Shown here one piece after another: positions 39,001 through 46,984 of a stretch of DNA of 64,000 bases. Position numbers and translations under genes: made by a program. The stretch is from Archilochus colubris (Eukaryota; Chordata; Aves; Apodiformes; Trochilidae), in the NCBI GenBank assembly GCA_023079485.1, contig CM041091.1:34839093-34903092 (forward strand), written 5' to 3'. Numbering within the stretch: position 1 is the stretch's first letter; the number at the start of each line of letters is the position of its first letter. Under the pieces are notes generated by a model that was not told the origin of the DNA, searched no databases, and saw nothing but the letters and a program-made list of their open reading frames with translations.

Positions 39001-41158
39001 AGCTGCTCCAGAGACAGAGGGCTGAGGGGAGACTGGGGGGGATCACAGAGCCTTGTTTTAACCATTCAGCTCTGGAAATGTACAGATGTACATGTAGGTA
39101 ACTGTGGGCAGGATGAGGACACCCTGGTGGTATCCCTGCATCCCTTTTGGGGAAAGCCAGTGGAAATGCCAAGAGCAAGGGGAAAATGGAAAAACTCTGA
39201 GAATCATGTCCTAGAGTAAAACCAGCCCCTTCCACTCCATGTAACAAGGACAGGTATTAAAGAGATTCTGTCCTTTTTACAACTTCAGCAAAGTGCAGAT
39301 GCATCACTGCTGAGGCAGCCTCAATTAACCATCCCTTACCCCTTCCTGCTCCCCAGGGCTTTGCCTGGCAAACCACTGACCTTTCACAGAACCCACAGCA
39401 GTTTTCAGCTCACAGCCTTTATATACTTCAGCCTTACAAATACTTCATCAAACCAGGAGCAGACTTACTTTGCAGCTGGGCAGCCTCTTATCGATCCAGC
39501 TCTTCCCAGCGTGAGGGGGAACTGTGGATCCGTACACGGGTGGGAACACAGGAACAAATTCCACACTTGAAGAAGGTGAAAATCCTATAACTGGAGAATG
39601 ACCTCCAAATACCCACTTAGAAGAAAATAAAACAAGCAAACAAAAAAGTTAAAAGACAGATTTTACTCTCGATTTCCTGATTACATAAAAGATGACTACA
39701 GAAAATTTCAAGCATGTCTCTTCAGCCCAACAAATATTTGTGTTTCTCCAGGCATTACATGGTGAGTGACATGTCACTGGCATTATAAATGGCTTTAAAA
39801 GCCATAAATCGGGAGCCTAGCAGTAAAACGAGTCCTTGGCTAATGGCTGCTAGTCCCTGGGGAAGCTCAGTTTTTCTCCACTCAATCAGAATCTCACACA
39901 CAAATCACAAACATCACTAGAAAGTGGATTAGAAATCTATCTCCAGGCAAACAAGAACCAAAGGAAATATCAGGAGCGTACTTTCTCCTTAATTTAAATT
40001 CCTTTGGCAAACGGGTCGCCACAAAAAAACCCATCTCCGCAGATTATTTAAGTGCTCTGACACCGGGGAACAATCGATGCTCCCGTTCCATCAGAGCCAG
40101 CGCTACCCATTCTCTGCCTCCCTCTCTCTGCTCCCAGACCACAAGAGACGCTCGTGCTCGAAAAGGATGGAAATCCTCACGCTAAACCCCGCGGATTCTC
40201 CAGTGCTCAAACCTCTGCTTCATTTTTACCTCCGTCTTGTGGAGAAAAAAAAAAAAAAAACCAAAAAAAACCCAAACATCAAGATGAGGGGTGCGCTACC
40301 GCCGCTGGAGCAGGACACACACTCCAGCCCCAACGCTTGGCTCTTACCAGCAGCAATAAATAACTGAAATATCTACCAGGGAAAGAAGCACCGGCCAGGC
40401 AGATTGGTTCATCTGACATGACTCAAAACTTTAGTCTTTATCCTTATTAAAAAAAACCCCAAACACAACACAACCCCTCCGACGCTCTCGATTACCGCTG
40501 CCGGAGCATCCCTCCCGTTCCAGTCTCCGTTTGCAGAAAACGCATCCCGGCCCTCGCTGGGGAGCACCGGGGGAGCCTCTCTCAGCCTTCTCTCCCCGGG
40601 GAAGGCACCTACGCAGCCCCGCACCGCTCCCACCCCGCCTGCAGCCCCGCACCGCAGCGGGGCCGAGCACCGGGGATGCGGGCAGAGATCCCTGGGGCAG
40701 GGACCCTAGAGCAGAGCCCCCGGATAGACCCCCGCAGGTGAGACCCTTAGATAGAGCCCCCGGGGGTGAGTCCCACCGCCTCCCTCCCTCCCGGGCATCC
40801 CGGTGCTCAATCCCTGGGGCCGGGCTGAGGGCTCCGGAACGCGGCGATGGGGAAGTTGCCTCCTGCCCACAACCCCGCCAGCCCCCGCATGGTTCCGAGC
40901 TGCCCGTACCTGCCCGTGGAGCAGCTCGGCGGCGGGCAACAGCGGCAGGAGCGGTTCGGGTGGCAGGCGCCAGCCCGGTCCGGTCCGCAGCACCGGGGCG
41001 GGGGGAGGCAGCAGCAGCGGGGGCGGCGGCGGAGGAGCCCCGGAGGCACCGACCCTGAGGATCCCAGGCAGCACCCAAGCCCAGGGGGGTTCGGCGGCGG
41101 GGGGGCTCGGCCAGAGCAGGGGCGGCGGCGGCGGCTTGGCTGCGGGAGCCGGCAGCAT
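534..41158 (-). CDS. TCERG1L: TCERG1L, transcription elongation regulator 1-like (12-exon coding span)
   Basis: Twelve minus-strand exons join into a 549-codon protein: 41158-40910, 39615-39469, 38714-38534, 33017-32838, 17879-17803, 14341-14253, 13817-13663, 10090-10021, 7850-7715, 4824-4735, 2435-2317 and 690-534 (with stop). Seen: a proline-rich N-terminus (1-83), WW1 (about 123-148), WW2 (about 308-333), a basic/acidic linker, and FF1 and FF2 (about 415-540). The family is a nuclear WW/FF protein related to TCERG1 (CA150), which couples RNA polymerase II elongation to splicing. The two FF domains here match TCERG1L rather than the six of TCERG1. As I recall it, the human protein is of similar length (about 586 residues). 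The last residues LRKMR are followed by TAA. Identity rests on recognised FF and WW sequence, not a search. The molecular role of TCERG1L itself is inferred from TCERG1. Exon 5/6 and the start codon are the uncertain parts. Confidence 0.93.
1030..1262. repeat. Degenerate ACT-type triplet array with a 45-48 bp higher-order unit
   Basis: The plus strand is a run of imperfect triplets built from act, aac, agt, gct and cat. The motif ccacacaacta recurs at about 1140, 1188 and 1233, a spacing of 48 and 45 bp. Because the spacing is a multiple of three, long but meaningless reading frames appear on both strands. Confidence 0.85.
2103..2118. repeat. Short (GA)n tract
   Basis: A run of alternating ga on the plus strand inside intron 11. 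It is a short simple repeat with no other significance seen. Confidence 0.7.
2317..2435 (-). CDS. TCERG1L: TCERG1L exon 11 (end of FF1, start of FF2)
   Basis: Acceptor tttcttggaaag and donor CCCAG|gtatgg. It is in phase 0 at the start and ends two bases into an Arg codon. It encodes residues 459-498: [18 protein letters not shown], the last FF1 helix and the charged inter-domain helix, then [16 protein letters not shown], the first helix of FF2. Confidence 0.95.
2436..4734 (-). other. TCERG1L: TCERG1L intron 10
   Basis: About 2.3 kb of unique-looking intron sequence. I see no exon, RNA gene or recognisable transposon in it. Confidence 0.85.
4735..4824 (-). CDS. TCERG1L: TCERG1L exon 10 (FF1 core)
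   Basis: A 90-base exon, phase 0 at both ends, with acceptor gtacttcgcag and donor AAGCAG|gtgagt. It encodes residues 429-458, [20 protein letters not shown] followed by [10 protein letters not shown]. This is the most conserved part of the first FF domain in the TCERG1 family. Confidence 0.97.
4825..7714 (-). other. TCERG1L: TCERG1L intron 9
   Basis: About 2.9 kb. It contains one short CR1 3' fragment (listed separately), an A-run near 5640 and AT-rich sequence up to about 6500. No coding exon seen. Confidence 0.85.
5722..5784 (+). mobile_element. CR1 LINE 3'-end fragment
   Basis: It reads ggatgatctttaatgtccct, then tccaatccaaacc and gattctgtga. This is the typical avian CR1 3' terminus in plus orientation. 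Only about 60 bp are recognisable. Confidence 0.8.
7715..7850 (-). CDS. TCERG1L: TCERG1L exon 9 (acidic/Ala linker and first FF1 helix)
   Basis: The acceptor is tcttgccttgttaaag, chosen over the nearer cag because only it keeps phase with exon 8 (AA|A gives Lys). The donor is GAGAGAGGG|gtgagg. It encodes residues 384-428: [20 protein letters not shown], then an alanine/glycine stretch, then [17 protein letters not shown], the start of FF1. The low-complexity E/A stretch looks poorly conserved and disordered. Confidence 0.9.
7851..10020 (-). other. TCERG1L: TCERG1L intron 8
   Basis: About 2.2 kb, with A-rich sequence near 8560-8660 and a strongly AT-rich block at about 9060-9200. No exon or transposon recognised. 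Confidence 0.85.
10021..10090 (-). CDS. TCERG1L: TCERG1L exon 8 (linker with basic NLS-like motif)
   Basis: Acceptor gtgttcctttttag and donor AACAA|gtaagt. The phase fits exons 7 and 9 on either side. It encodes [18 protein letters not shown] then TKRNK, so a short acidic patch is followed by a basic KTKRNK motif that could help nuclear import. A nearer ag (ctcctgtccag) would break the frame, so the longer 70-base form is preferred. Confidence 0.82.
10091..13662 (-). other. TCERG1L: TCERG1L intron 7
   Basis: About 3.6 kb. It carries the longest CR1 fragment of the window (listed separately). About 11880-12310 is AT-rich, unique-looking sequence. No exon seen. Confidence 0.85.
11225..11670 (+). 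mobile_element. CR1 LINE 3' fragment, about 445 bp
   Basis: The plus strand shows the CR1 3' region in order: gctccagaaaagctggggag, gggactttggacaagggcct, a tract with tttaggtgagacattgggaa, agagaagctgtggctgcccc, ggatggggcttggagcaacc and aaggtcccttgcagcccaaa. The reverse-transcriptase part is absent, so it is a 5'-truncated dead copy. It supports an avian (sauropsid) origin. Confidence 0.92.
13663..13817 (-). CDS. TCERG1L: TCERG1L exon 7 (WW2 domain)
   Basis: Acceptor cacttggaatag and donor GCAGCAA|gtaact. Its first base completes the Trp codon begun in exon 6. It encodes [20 protein letters not shown] then VWEKPGDL, so the WW signature is complete: first Trp about 308, aromatic FFFN 319-322, second Trp about 330, Pro 333. 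[15 protein letters not shown] follows, as in TCERG1-family proteins. The domain is expected to bind proline-rich partners. Confidence 0.96.
13818..14252 (-). other. TCERG1L: TCERG1L intron 6
   Basis: The shortest intron, 435 bp. Nothing else is seen in it. Confidence 0.9.
14253..14341 (-). CDS. TCERG1L: TCERG1L exon 6 (Ser-rich linker leading into WW2)
   Basis: Strong acceptor ctcctctctctctctcaag and donor CCCATG|gtaagc. It encodes [17 protein letters not shown] then [13 protein letters not shown]. The last segment is the conserved peptide just ahead of WW2 in TCERG1-family proteins. The exon begins in phase 0, which does not fit the best donor of exon 5. Confidence 0.93.
15560..15618. repeat. 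T/G-rich low-complexity tract
   Basis: Runs of t broken by gg doublets (ggttttttgtttggttttgg and similar). It is a simple low-complexity sequence inside intron 5. Confidence 0.8.
17569..17584. repeat. Poly(T) run
   Basis: Sixteen uninterrupted t on the plus strand. It may be the poly(A) tail of an old minus-strand retroposon or a simple homopolymer. No body of an element was recognised beside it. Confidence 0.75.
17803..17879 (-). CDS. TCERG1L: TCERG1L exon 5 (variable linker), 3' end uncertain
   Basis: Acceptor ctttgctgcctacacaag fits the phase of exon 4 and gives [20 protein letters not shown] then DAALPG. The local CpG content (gcgtcaccgccggcg) is unusual for intron and supports coding. 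The donor sits in a GT repeat. CCAG|gtgtgt is the better site but leaves phase 1; CCAGGT|gtgtgt, 2 nt on, restores phase 0 for exon 6 and is used here. An acceptor further out (tttgcatgcag) also keeps phase and would add about 19 residues. Confidence 0.68.
20636..20692 (+). mobile_element. CR1 LINE 3'-end fragment
   Basis: gatggtctctggaggtccct then tccaaccctgaggattctgt is the avian CR1 3' terminus. Only the last 55 bp or so are recognisable. Confidence 0.82.
21852..21867. repeat. Poly(T) run
   Basis: A homopolymer of about 16 t on the plus strand in intron 4, with no recognisable retroposon body next to it. Confidence 0.75.
26081..26167. repeat. Minisatellite, unit about 10-12 bp (catcctgcacc)
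   Basis: About seven imperfect copies of tcctgcaccca / tcctgcacca follow one another. One strand is almost free of g except at a fixed position in each unit. Confidence 0.88.
26986..27049. repeat. (AAT)n microsatellite with decayed flank
   Basis: About 21 uninterrupted aat units on the plus strand. Mixed triplets aac, act and agt continue to about 27100. On the minus strand this reads as a poly-isoleucine frame of no coding value. Confidence 0.95.
27201..27248. repeat. A/C-rich low-complexity tract
   Basis: A runs separated by c runs (aaaaaaacccaccaaaaaac and on to a c-rich end). It is simple low-complexity sequence. Confidence 0.75.
30349..30385. repeat. T-rich low-complexity tract
   Basis: Runs of t interrupted by g or c (ggtttttttctttttttttt and onward) in intron 4. 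Confidence 0.7.
32838..33017 (-). CDS. TCERG1L: TCERG1L exon 4 (Ala/Val/Pro linker between WW1 and WW2)
   Basis: Acceptor tctcacccttccacag and donor CTTCCCAG|gtaagg. It starts and ends in phase 1. It encodes residues about 193-252, including [28 protein letters not shown] and [18 protein letters not shown]. It is hydrophobic, proline-rich linker sequence of the kind found between the WW domains of this family. No catalytic motif is expected. Confidence 0.92.
34428..34528 (+). mobile_element. CR1 LINE 3' fragment
   Basis: ctccctggcagtgtctcagg, ccaggctggatggggctcgg and gtgggaggtgtccctgctca follow the order of the CR1 3' region. It is diverged and lacks the terminal repeat. Confidence 0.75.
35820..36035. 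repeat. C-rich minisatellite-like tract (caatgcccc units)
   Basis: The plus strand repeats (c)aatgcccccc, attgccccc and agtgcccc about 15 times with irregular spacing and C runs of four to seven. The minus strand is correspondingly G-rich, with many GGGG runs. Confidence 0.85.
37008..37090 (-). mobile_element. CR1 LINE 3' fragment, reverse orientation
   Basis: tagaatcatattggttggaa, followed by acttcaaagatcaccaaatc and caaccattacc, is the reverse complement of a CR1-family 3' end. It is about 80 bp and diverged. Confidence 0.75.
38534..38714 (-). CDS. TCERG1L: TCERG1L exon 3 (second half of WW1)
   Basis: Acceptor tttatgttggacag and donor ATACCAG|gtcagt. It runs from phase 0 to phase 1. It encodes [20 protein letters not shown], the second strand pair of WW1 with Trp about 145 and Pro about 148, then [20 protein letters not shown] and a proline-rich [14 protein letters not shown] stretch. 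Confidence 0.94.
38715..39468 (-). other. TCERG1L: TCERG1L intron 2
   Basis: A 754 bp intron splitting WW1. Nothing else is seen in it. Confidence 0.9.
39469..39615 (-). CDS. TCERG1L: TCERG1L exon 2 (first half of WW1)
   Basis: A 147-base exon, phase 0 at both ends, with acceptor ttttcttctaag and donor CTGCAAA|gtaagt. It encodes [20 protein letters not shown] then [17 protein letters not shown] and [12 protein letters not shown]. The Trp at about 123 is the first WW1 tryptophan, 22 residues from the second in exon 3. Confidence 0.94.
39616..40909 (-). other. TCERG1L: TCERG1L intron 1
   Basis: About 1.3 kb. The part nearest exon 1 (from about 40480) lies in the CpG island. An A-rich run sits at about 40243-40270. 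No exon seen. Confidence 0.85.
40243..40276. repeat. A-rich low-complexity run
   Basis: Long a runs with short cc interruptions on the plus strand in intron 1. Confidence 0.75.
40910..41158 (-). CDS. TCERG1L: TCERG1L exon 1 (proline-rich N-terminus)
   Basis: Starts at ATG 41158-41156 and ends CACGGGCAG|gtacgg in phase 0, which fits exon 2. It encodes 83 residues, [20 protein letters not shown] onward, with PPPPPP and a [14 protein letters not shown] end. This Met was chosen because it has a purine at -3 and gives a length near the family's. The frame stays open upstream to another ATG at 41383, so a longer N-terminus cannot be excluded. The proline-rich character is typical of the N-terminus in this family. 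Confidence 0.85.
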
Positions 41159-41159
41159 C

Positions 41160-41165
41160 CTACAT
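41160..41165 (-). promoter_or_regulatory. TCERG1L: Start-stop uORF (ATGTAG) in the TCERG1L 5' leader
   Basis: On the minus strand gccATGTAGgATG places an ATG followed at once by TAG, with one base before the presumed start codon. Such minimal uORFs can stall initiating ribosomes. It matters only if transcription starts upstream of 41165 and the 41158 Met is used. Confidence 0.6.
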
Positions 41166-41764
41166 GGCACAGGGAGCGGGCAGCCCCTGCCGCCCCCCGC
41201 CCCGCTCCGCCGCCGACTGAAACTCCGATGGGCGGTGGGAAGGAGCCGGGAAGCTCCGCCTGTGCCAGGTGGGGGGAGCGAGGGGAGGGATGGAGAGAGG
41301 GGGCGTGGGGCGGGGGCCGCGCTGGGGCCGCCCCCGAGGCGGGGGGAGGATGCTGGTACCCCTCCTGAGCACCCCCGGGTCACCCCCGCTTCGCCGGAGC
41401 AGCGCGGGCTTTGCTGTGGTGCCCAAGGCGGGGAAAAGGAAAGGAAAAGATTCTTAGCATCAGATGCCCAGCATGGCTCTCACCAGCACCTGGCGGGTCC
41501 GGTGTGCGGGGAGCTGCCCGTTCGACCCCCGGAGAACTGAGGCTCCGACCCGCCTGGGGGATGGCGGAGGGACGGTCCAGCGATGTGTGCAATACGTCTT
41601 CCAGCCTCCCCACCTGCCTTCTGGCCACGTGTGGCACAGAACAGGGAGAGCTGCTCCAGGGGAATCAGCCCATAACCCATGGACACCTCACACATGGGGC
41701 CCTTCTCCTCTCTTCAATAAAAATAAGATCCTCTCTTCAACAGAAGTAAAATGAAATGTGAATT

Positions 41765-41965
41765 TCATAAAATCCCAGCCTGGTTTGTGTTGGAAGGCAC
41801 CATAAAGCTCATCCATGGCCAGGGACACCTCCCCCAGCCCAGGTTGCTCCAAGCCCCATCCTGCCTTACATTGAACACTGCAGGGATGGGGCAGCCACAG
41901 CTGCTGAGCTGGACCAGCCCTTCCATGTCCCGACAGCACCACAGCCCCCAGCCTCTCCTGCAAAA
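41765..41965 (-). mobile_element. CR1 LINE 3' fragment, reverse orientation
   Basis: cataaaatcccagcctggtt, tgttggaaggcaccataaag, ctcatccatggccagggaca and caggttgctccaagccccat, then gggatggggcagccacagct, are the reverse complement of the CR1 3' end. It sits just upstream of the CpG island. Confidence 0.88.
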
Positions 41966-44900
41966 AATTAAAGGAATGAATAACAGTAAAATGGGCTGAG
42001 CCTGAGTTCAGAGAACGTACGAGTGCTTCAGATTTATGGTTTAAAATCATTGCTTGCATTTCCCTGCCAAACCTCCAGCTGTCCAGCACAGCAGCACGGA
42101 ACAAGCTGCACAGTGAGGAAAGGCAAATATCTCTGTCCTGGCCCCAGGTCTGTAAATCAGCACAGCCCCAAGGCCCTCAGACCAGGAGACTTATTCCATC
42201 AGGACAACACAGCTGCACGCAGGCAAACCTGGGACTTCTGAGACTGCACACAAACGAGGCAAAAGTATCAAATTGTTTCTCAGCCTCTCTAATTCTATTT
42301 GATGTGCAGAGGAATTGGCTTTCCCCTGGCAGTGAAAAGCCTTAGCAAAGGTAATTCCCAAGAAGTTTTTACATCAAATTATGATGAGCTGTGGATAAAC
42401 ACAAGAAGTACGTTGCTTACTGTCATCCTTGGAGAGATATTGGGAAATACAGATTTGAGTGGTCTACAGAGTGACAGAAATCAGATAAAGAGAAGATCAC
42501 TTCTAAATGTTTTAGTGCTTAGCTATTTATGAAACTCAAAAAGCACTTCCTGGTAATTGTAAGTGAAAAAGAAATTCAAAGACAACAAAGAGGAGAAAAA
42601 AAATATTCCTTATGAAATGCAGTGATAGAAGTCTATTTTAAATTCAGTAGTTCATTGATAAAATACTGAGAACAGCAGCAGCATTCTACTAGTGGCTTAA
42701 GATTTATTTTGGGAAGGGAGAGGTTGAAAAAGAATTTGAAGAAGTCAATCAACATATTTAGCATCTGGACAATGCTCTCAGTCTACATAGAATACAAAGG
42801 CTTTGAACAGACAAGGGCTGCCTCACCTCCCTGACCCTGATGGGATGGATGCCCACTGCTGGGTTCTGCTCTTCCCAGCCAGCCAAGGGGGCACCAACCA
42901 TGCCCTTGAACTTGAAAGCATTTTGGGGAAGAAACCTTCTGAGGACATTGTTAACCACTTTTCTTCATGCTGAGGTTGTCTTGTGAGCCATTACTGTCAG
43001 GTTATGACCAAACCACCCTAGGGTTTTGCAGCCTAGGGGATGTCTCTGTTGTAGCACAGGAGCCACCCCTAGGGATAAATTCAGTTTGGTGCCAGGAGAG
43101 CACAAGAGCATCCTGCCCCACAGTCCAGAATGTGCTGTGTAGAGCCTCCTCTAACCCCACAGGTCTGTAGCCGTGGGTATTTGAATGTGCTGACGTTGCC
43201 ACCCACCAGAATCTCAGCAGAATTACAGGCTTCAGCAAACCCTAATAAATAAATAAATTCCTCTCTGCTTCCCAGTGCTGCCTGAGCCTGCAGTGCCAGG
43301 GCAGGAGGTTTGCAGCTCTCTGCACAGAGGTTAAGCTGCTCCATCACTCCCTGCTGAGCAGGGAGAAGCTCCTCTGCCATCTGTGGGCATCTTGTGCTGT
43401 GGGAGGAAGCAGGCAGGAGCAGGAGCAGAAGCTTCTCTGGAGGTATTAACCCCCTGCAGCAGCCTGGCAGTCAGGAACCCTCCTGAGCAGAGCTGTCAGC
43501 CCAAACCACTGACCAGGGCAGGTGATTATTCCATTGAGTTTTCTCATAGCAGAATGGACTAATAGTTTGTCCCTTGGGTTAATCCTCATCTGCTGCATTA
43601 ACCATTTGCTGTCAGCAGTGGTAAACAGCAGATATTTCAGAAAAGTACCAAAAAAACCCACTATGCACCCAGCTGTGCAGCCCCTCAAAGGGAAATGAGC
43701 ACGAGTCCAGTTAGCCACCAGCTGGGAGACTGTAACACAGCCTTCCCCTTGCTGGGAAAGGTGGGTACCAAGCCAGGCAGGAGTCCCCCTGGGGCTGGAG
43801 AGAGGCTCAAACCCCAGAGCCTCAGGCAGGCAGGGTCAGGCCATGCTGAGCAGGAGGGGTGGGTGGTGGAACAGCTCACACAGCTCCTCAGAACCTCCAC
43901 TGAGCAGAGTGCCCAAGGCAAACACATCAAATGAAAAAATCCTTGAGCAAAATGACCTTTTGTTTCTATTCCTGTCATGTGAAATGTCCAATCTCTGGTG
44001 GCGGGGTTTTTTTTGGGTTTTTTTTCTAAATTCAGTTGATTTTCAGGAGCCCCATTTCAAGCCCATTAGGGGAAATCAGTGAAATGGGAGCTCAGCAAAC
44101 AGCAGCTGCTGTGCAATAAAAATCACTGCAGGAAATCATGCCTGAGTCAGAACTTCAGCCTTCCTGGGAGCCCTGTTTGTCTCTGAGGATGATGAGAGTG
44201 GCCTGGAGGCACCTGTGTCCTCAGGAGTGATGCTGATGGGGATTTCTGCTGCCATGGACACTTTTCCATTTCCCAGTGAGCCATTCATTCCTTTTTTTCA
44301 CTGTCTTCCAACTTGTCAGCCTTCAGGTTTCTTGGTGGTCTCACCAGGGGGTGATGGCCAAGATTAACCTGGTGGTGCTTTAGGAACTGTCAGAGAAGGA
44401 TCTGATTGCACAAAGATGACTAATTGGCAAGTTAGGCTGTAAAATTATATATAGGCAACATCTCCTGCCAGGACTGCTGGGACCCCTCTGCTGAAATCCC
44501 AAATTTATTGTACTTGTGTTGGCTCCAGAAGTCAAACAGGTTTTGTTTAAAAGCAGAACAACCACTGCCCAGTGCAGAGTGAAGCTCTGAGGGGGGTTGC
44601 ATACAGAAAGATAAATTCAGGCAGCTAAGAAAAGAAACAGAAAGGAGTTAAAACCAAAAGAAATGTTAAAATGGCACATTTTGTATGTTCACACAAGGGA
44701 TTAAGTTGCTGGAAAGGTTTCTCTTTTGAGCTGCAGAGCCCAGAGCACAGCTAGGTGAGGCAGGGCTTGATTTTCACTGGGCAGGTGGGAAACATCTGCT
44801 CTGGTCTAATGCAGCCCCTTTGGAAGGCATTCCCAGCTCCCCAGGGACAGGAGGACAAAACACCCTCGGGTAAAGATGCCTCCCCCTGGCCACACTCTGT

Positions 44901-46689
44901 ACCACAGCACTGGGAGGTTTCTCACATCACAAGAGAGGGATCCTTTCCTGATCACATTCTTCAGCCAGCACTGGAAGTCTGGGGATCTGGGCCTCTGCAT
45001 CACCACAACTCATCTGCATTTTGAGGACCTGAAGTAGCTAGGAAGAAATTTTGAGCATTCCAGTGAAGTCAGATCAGTGAACTAATTTATTCACAAATTA
45101 ACCATTTCGTGAATTTCAGCAAACTGTGTACGTGCTAAGCTCAAACCATCTAGCTGGGCAAAAAGCTGTGGATTCCAAAACAACAAACAACAGATGGTGC
45201 CACCTCACATCTCCCTACGAGCCTAAAGAGAGACATGACAGCCAGGCAGAGTGACTCCTGGTGGGAAGGCTGACAGTGGGATTGCAGCACCCAGACTGAA
45301 ATTCCAGCAGCAGGCAGGGAACCAGGGAGAGGTGAGGGGCAGGGATCACAGCTGCAGACTCATTGGAACAGTCCCAAGGTCCAGATATAGACCCAAGGCC
45401 CTTCCTGAAACCTGCTTTGTTCAGCCCCAGTGCTAAACCCCAGAAATCCCAGGAGGAATTGGGACAGCTCTGGAATGTGGGGAACACCCAGGACACCAGG
45501 AAGTGTGTCCAGCTTGGCAGGGGCTGGGAACAGTCACCCATCACCTTGGCTCTTGCAGAAAACCTCCAGAAGTGCCCATGGGACACCATTTTTCTTGGTC
45601 TCAAGACACCATGCCTTGGAGCATCCATTTCCAACATGCCCAGTGACTGCTGGTCCTCCAGGGATGCTCAGATCCCTCACCAGACAAGAAGGAGATTTCT
45701 GGGGGAGGATGTGGTGCCCACAGCAACCTCCTGGGTGTGCTGGGAAGGGGCTGCACCCACCCACCCACCCCCCATATCACTGCCCTACACCATGTGCTCC
45801 AAATCCCTTGGTGAAGAGACAGCCCCGTTCCATGCCAAGGACAGAGTTTTCCCCAGGCCCCCAGTTACCCTCAGCCCACACACTGTGCCCAGTGCTGGGA
45901 GGCAGCTGCCTGGGCTCAGTTCTGGTGTTTCAAACACACCATGGGGAGGGAAGGTGAGCCATGGGCATTGCTGTTCCCCTCAGAAGGTGGAAAACCCCTG
46001 CTTGGTACAAAACACTCTGAGGGACAAACACGTCTTTAGCTTCCTGATCAGGGGGTTTTACCTCCCCCTGTTAGCACAAATCTGTCAAGCTCACTGCTTA
46101 GAACTCAGCTCTATCAGCTGAGCTATTTCATTTCTAGGAGCTTTATCCTCTTTGTAGTAACTTTCATGCACTTTCACTGCCTAATTATTACCATTCCCAA
46201 ATTACTGCTCTTAAATATCCTCCCTGTTATTACGTACTCAGAGGTGGAGGCAGCACACCAGATCTCATACTTCATCTCCAAAACCATTTTGGGAACCAAA
46301 TGTGGAAACATCAGTGTCAAGCTACCAAAAATAATTACCACATTACCAAGAACTAATGATTCCACCTGGAAGCCCTCAGATCTAATTTCTCCAGCATTTA
46401 ACCCCCCAGTATCACCCTCAGTCCCTCAGCTGTTCTGCTCCCAGGAGCAGAGCTCAGTGTTTGCAGGACAGAGCTCTCCAGGCTCTCCTCACTGCAGCCA
46501 CTTTTGCTCTGTGACTCCATTCCCATTTCAGGGATGATTTTACTATTCAGCTGGCTGATAGCTGAGGTCTCTTACCCCACCCCCAGACCCTGTTCCACGC
46601 AGGGCTGGATGCTGCACCTCACCTCTCCCACTCCATGAGCTTCCCCAGCTCACCAAGGTGCAGCCCAACCCAAGAACCCAGGGACCAAG
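41966..46689. other. Intergenic sequence, no gene seen
   Basis: About 4.7 kb upstream of TCERG1L. Reading frames here are short or proline-rich, with no family resemblance or splice context. A small (ccca)n tract lies near 45756-45772. Nothing else is supported. Confidence 0.7.
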
Positions 46690-46752
46690 CTGAGCACTGG
46701 GACAGACTGGCACTGGGACAGACTGGGTGGCACTGGGACAGACTGGCACTGG
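46690..46752. repeat. Short tandem repeat, unit cactgggacagactgg
   Basis: Three to four copies of a 16-21 bp unit, cactgggacagactgg with and without an added gtgg, stand in tandem. Confidence 0.88.
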
Positions 46753-46984
46753 CAGCAGAGCAGCAGCAGCCTTAGGACTCACCTGCAGCTTCTGCAGTTT
46801 CAGGAGAGAACTACTGATCTCTCTGTTTCACACTGACAGAGCTGGGGCTCTCAGCTTTTAAAATCAGTGCAGGAAGCATGATAAAAGGCTATTTGCTTGT
46901 TTTCTAAGAAGAGAATTCTTGCTCAGAAGGAGCTTATTCCCATCACTCAAGATGAGGCTGTAGAAGATCACACCAAGTCCCAAC

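Larger units (their letters stand above)
40480..41640. promoter_or_regulatory. TCERG1L: CpG island covering the TCERG1L promoter, exon 1 and start of intron 1
   Basis: CG dinucleotides are dense here and sparse elsewhere in the window. GC boxes of Sp1 type occur, for example ggggcgggggg near 40996 and gggcgtggggcggggg near 41301. No TATA box is evident, so start sites are probably dispersed in about 41160-41450. This is the only region with the look of a housekeeping or developmental promoter. Confidence 0.88.

Noticed and set aside
40803..41540. 245-codon open frame on the plus strand over the CpG island
   Set aside because: It is antisense to exon 1 and very Gly/Arg/Ala/Pro-rich, as expected of any GC-rich sequence without stops. 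No family resemblance.
45363..46121. 252-codon plus open frame
   Set aside because: The longest frame outside the gene, but composition looks random, no domain is recognised, no splice or promoter context is seen, and another frame overlaps it at similar length.
46085..46135. tRNA A-box-like sequence on the minus strand (tagctcagctgatagagc)
   Set aside because: There is no B box, no anticodon stem of proper length and no matching acceptor stem. It is a chance hairpin or at most a decayed tRNA-derived remnant.
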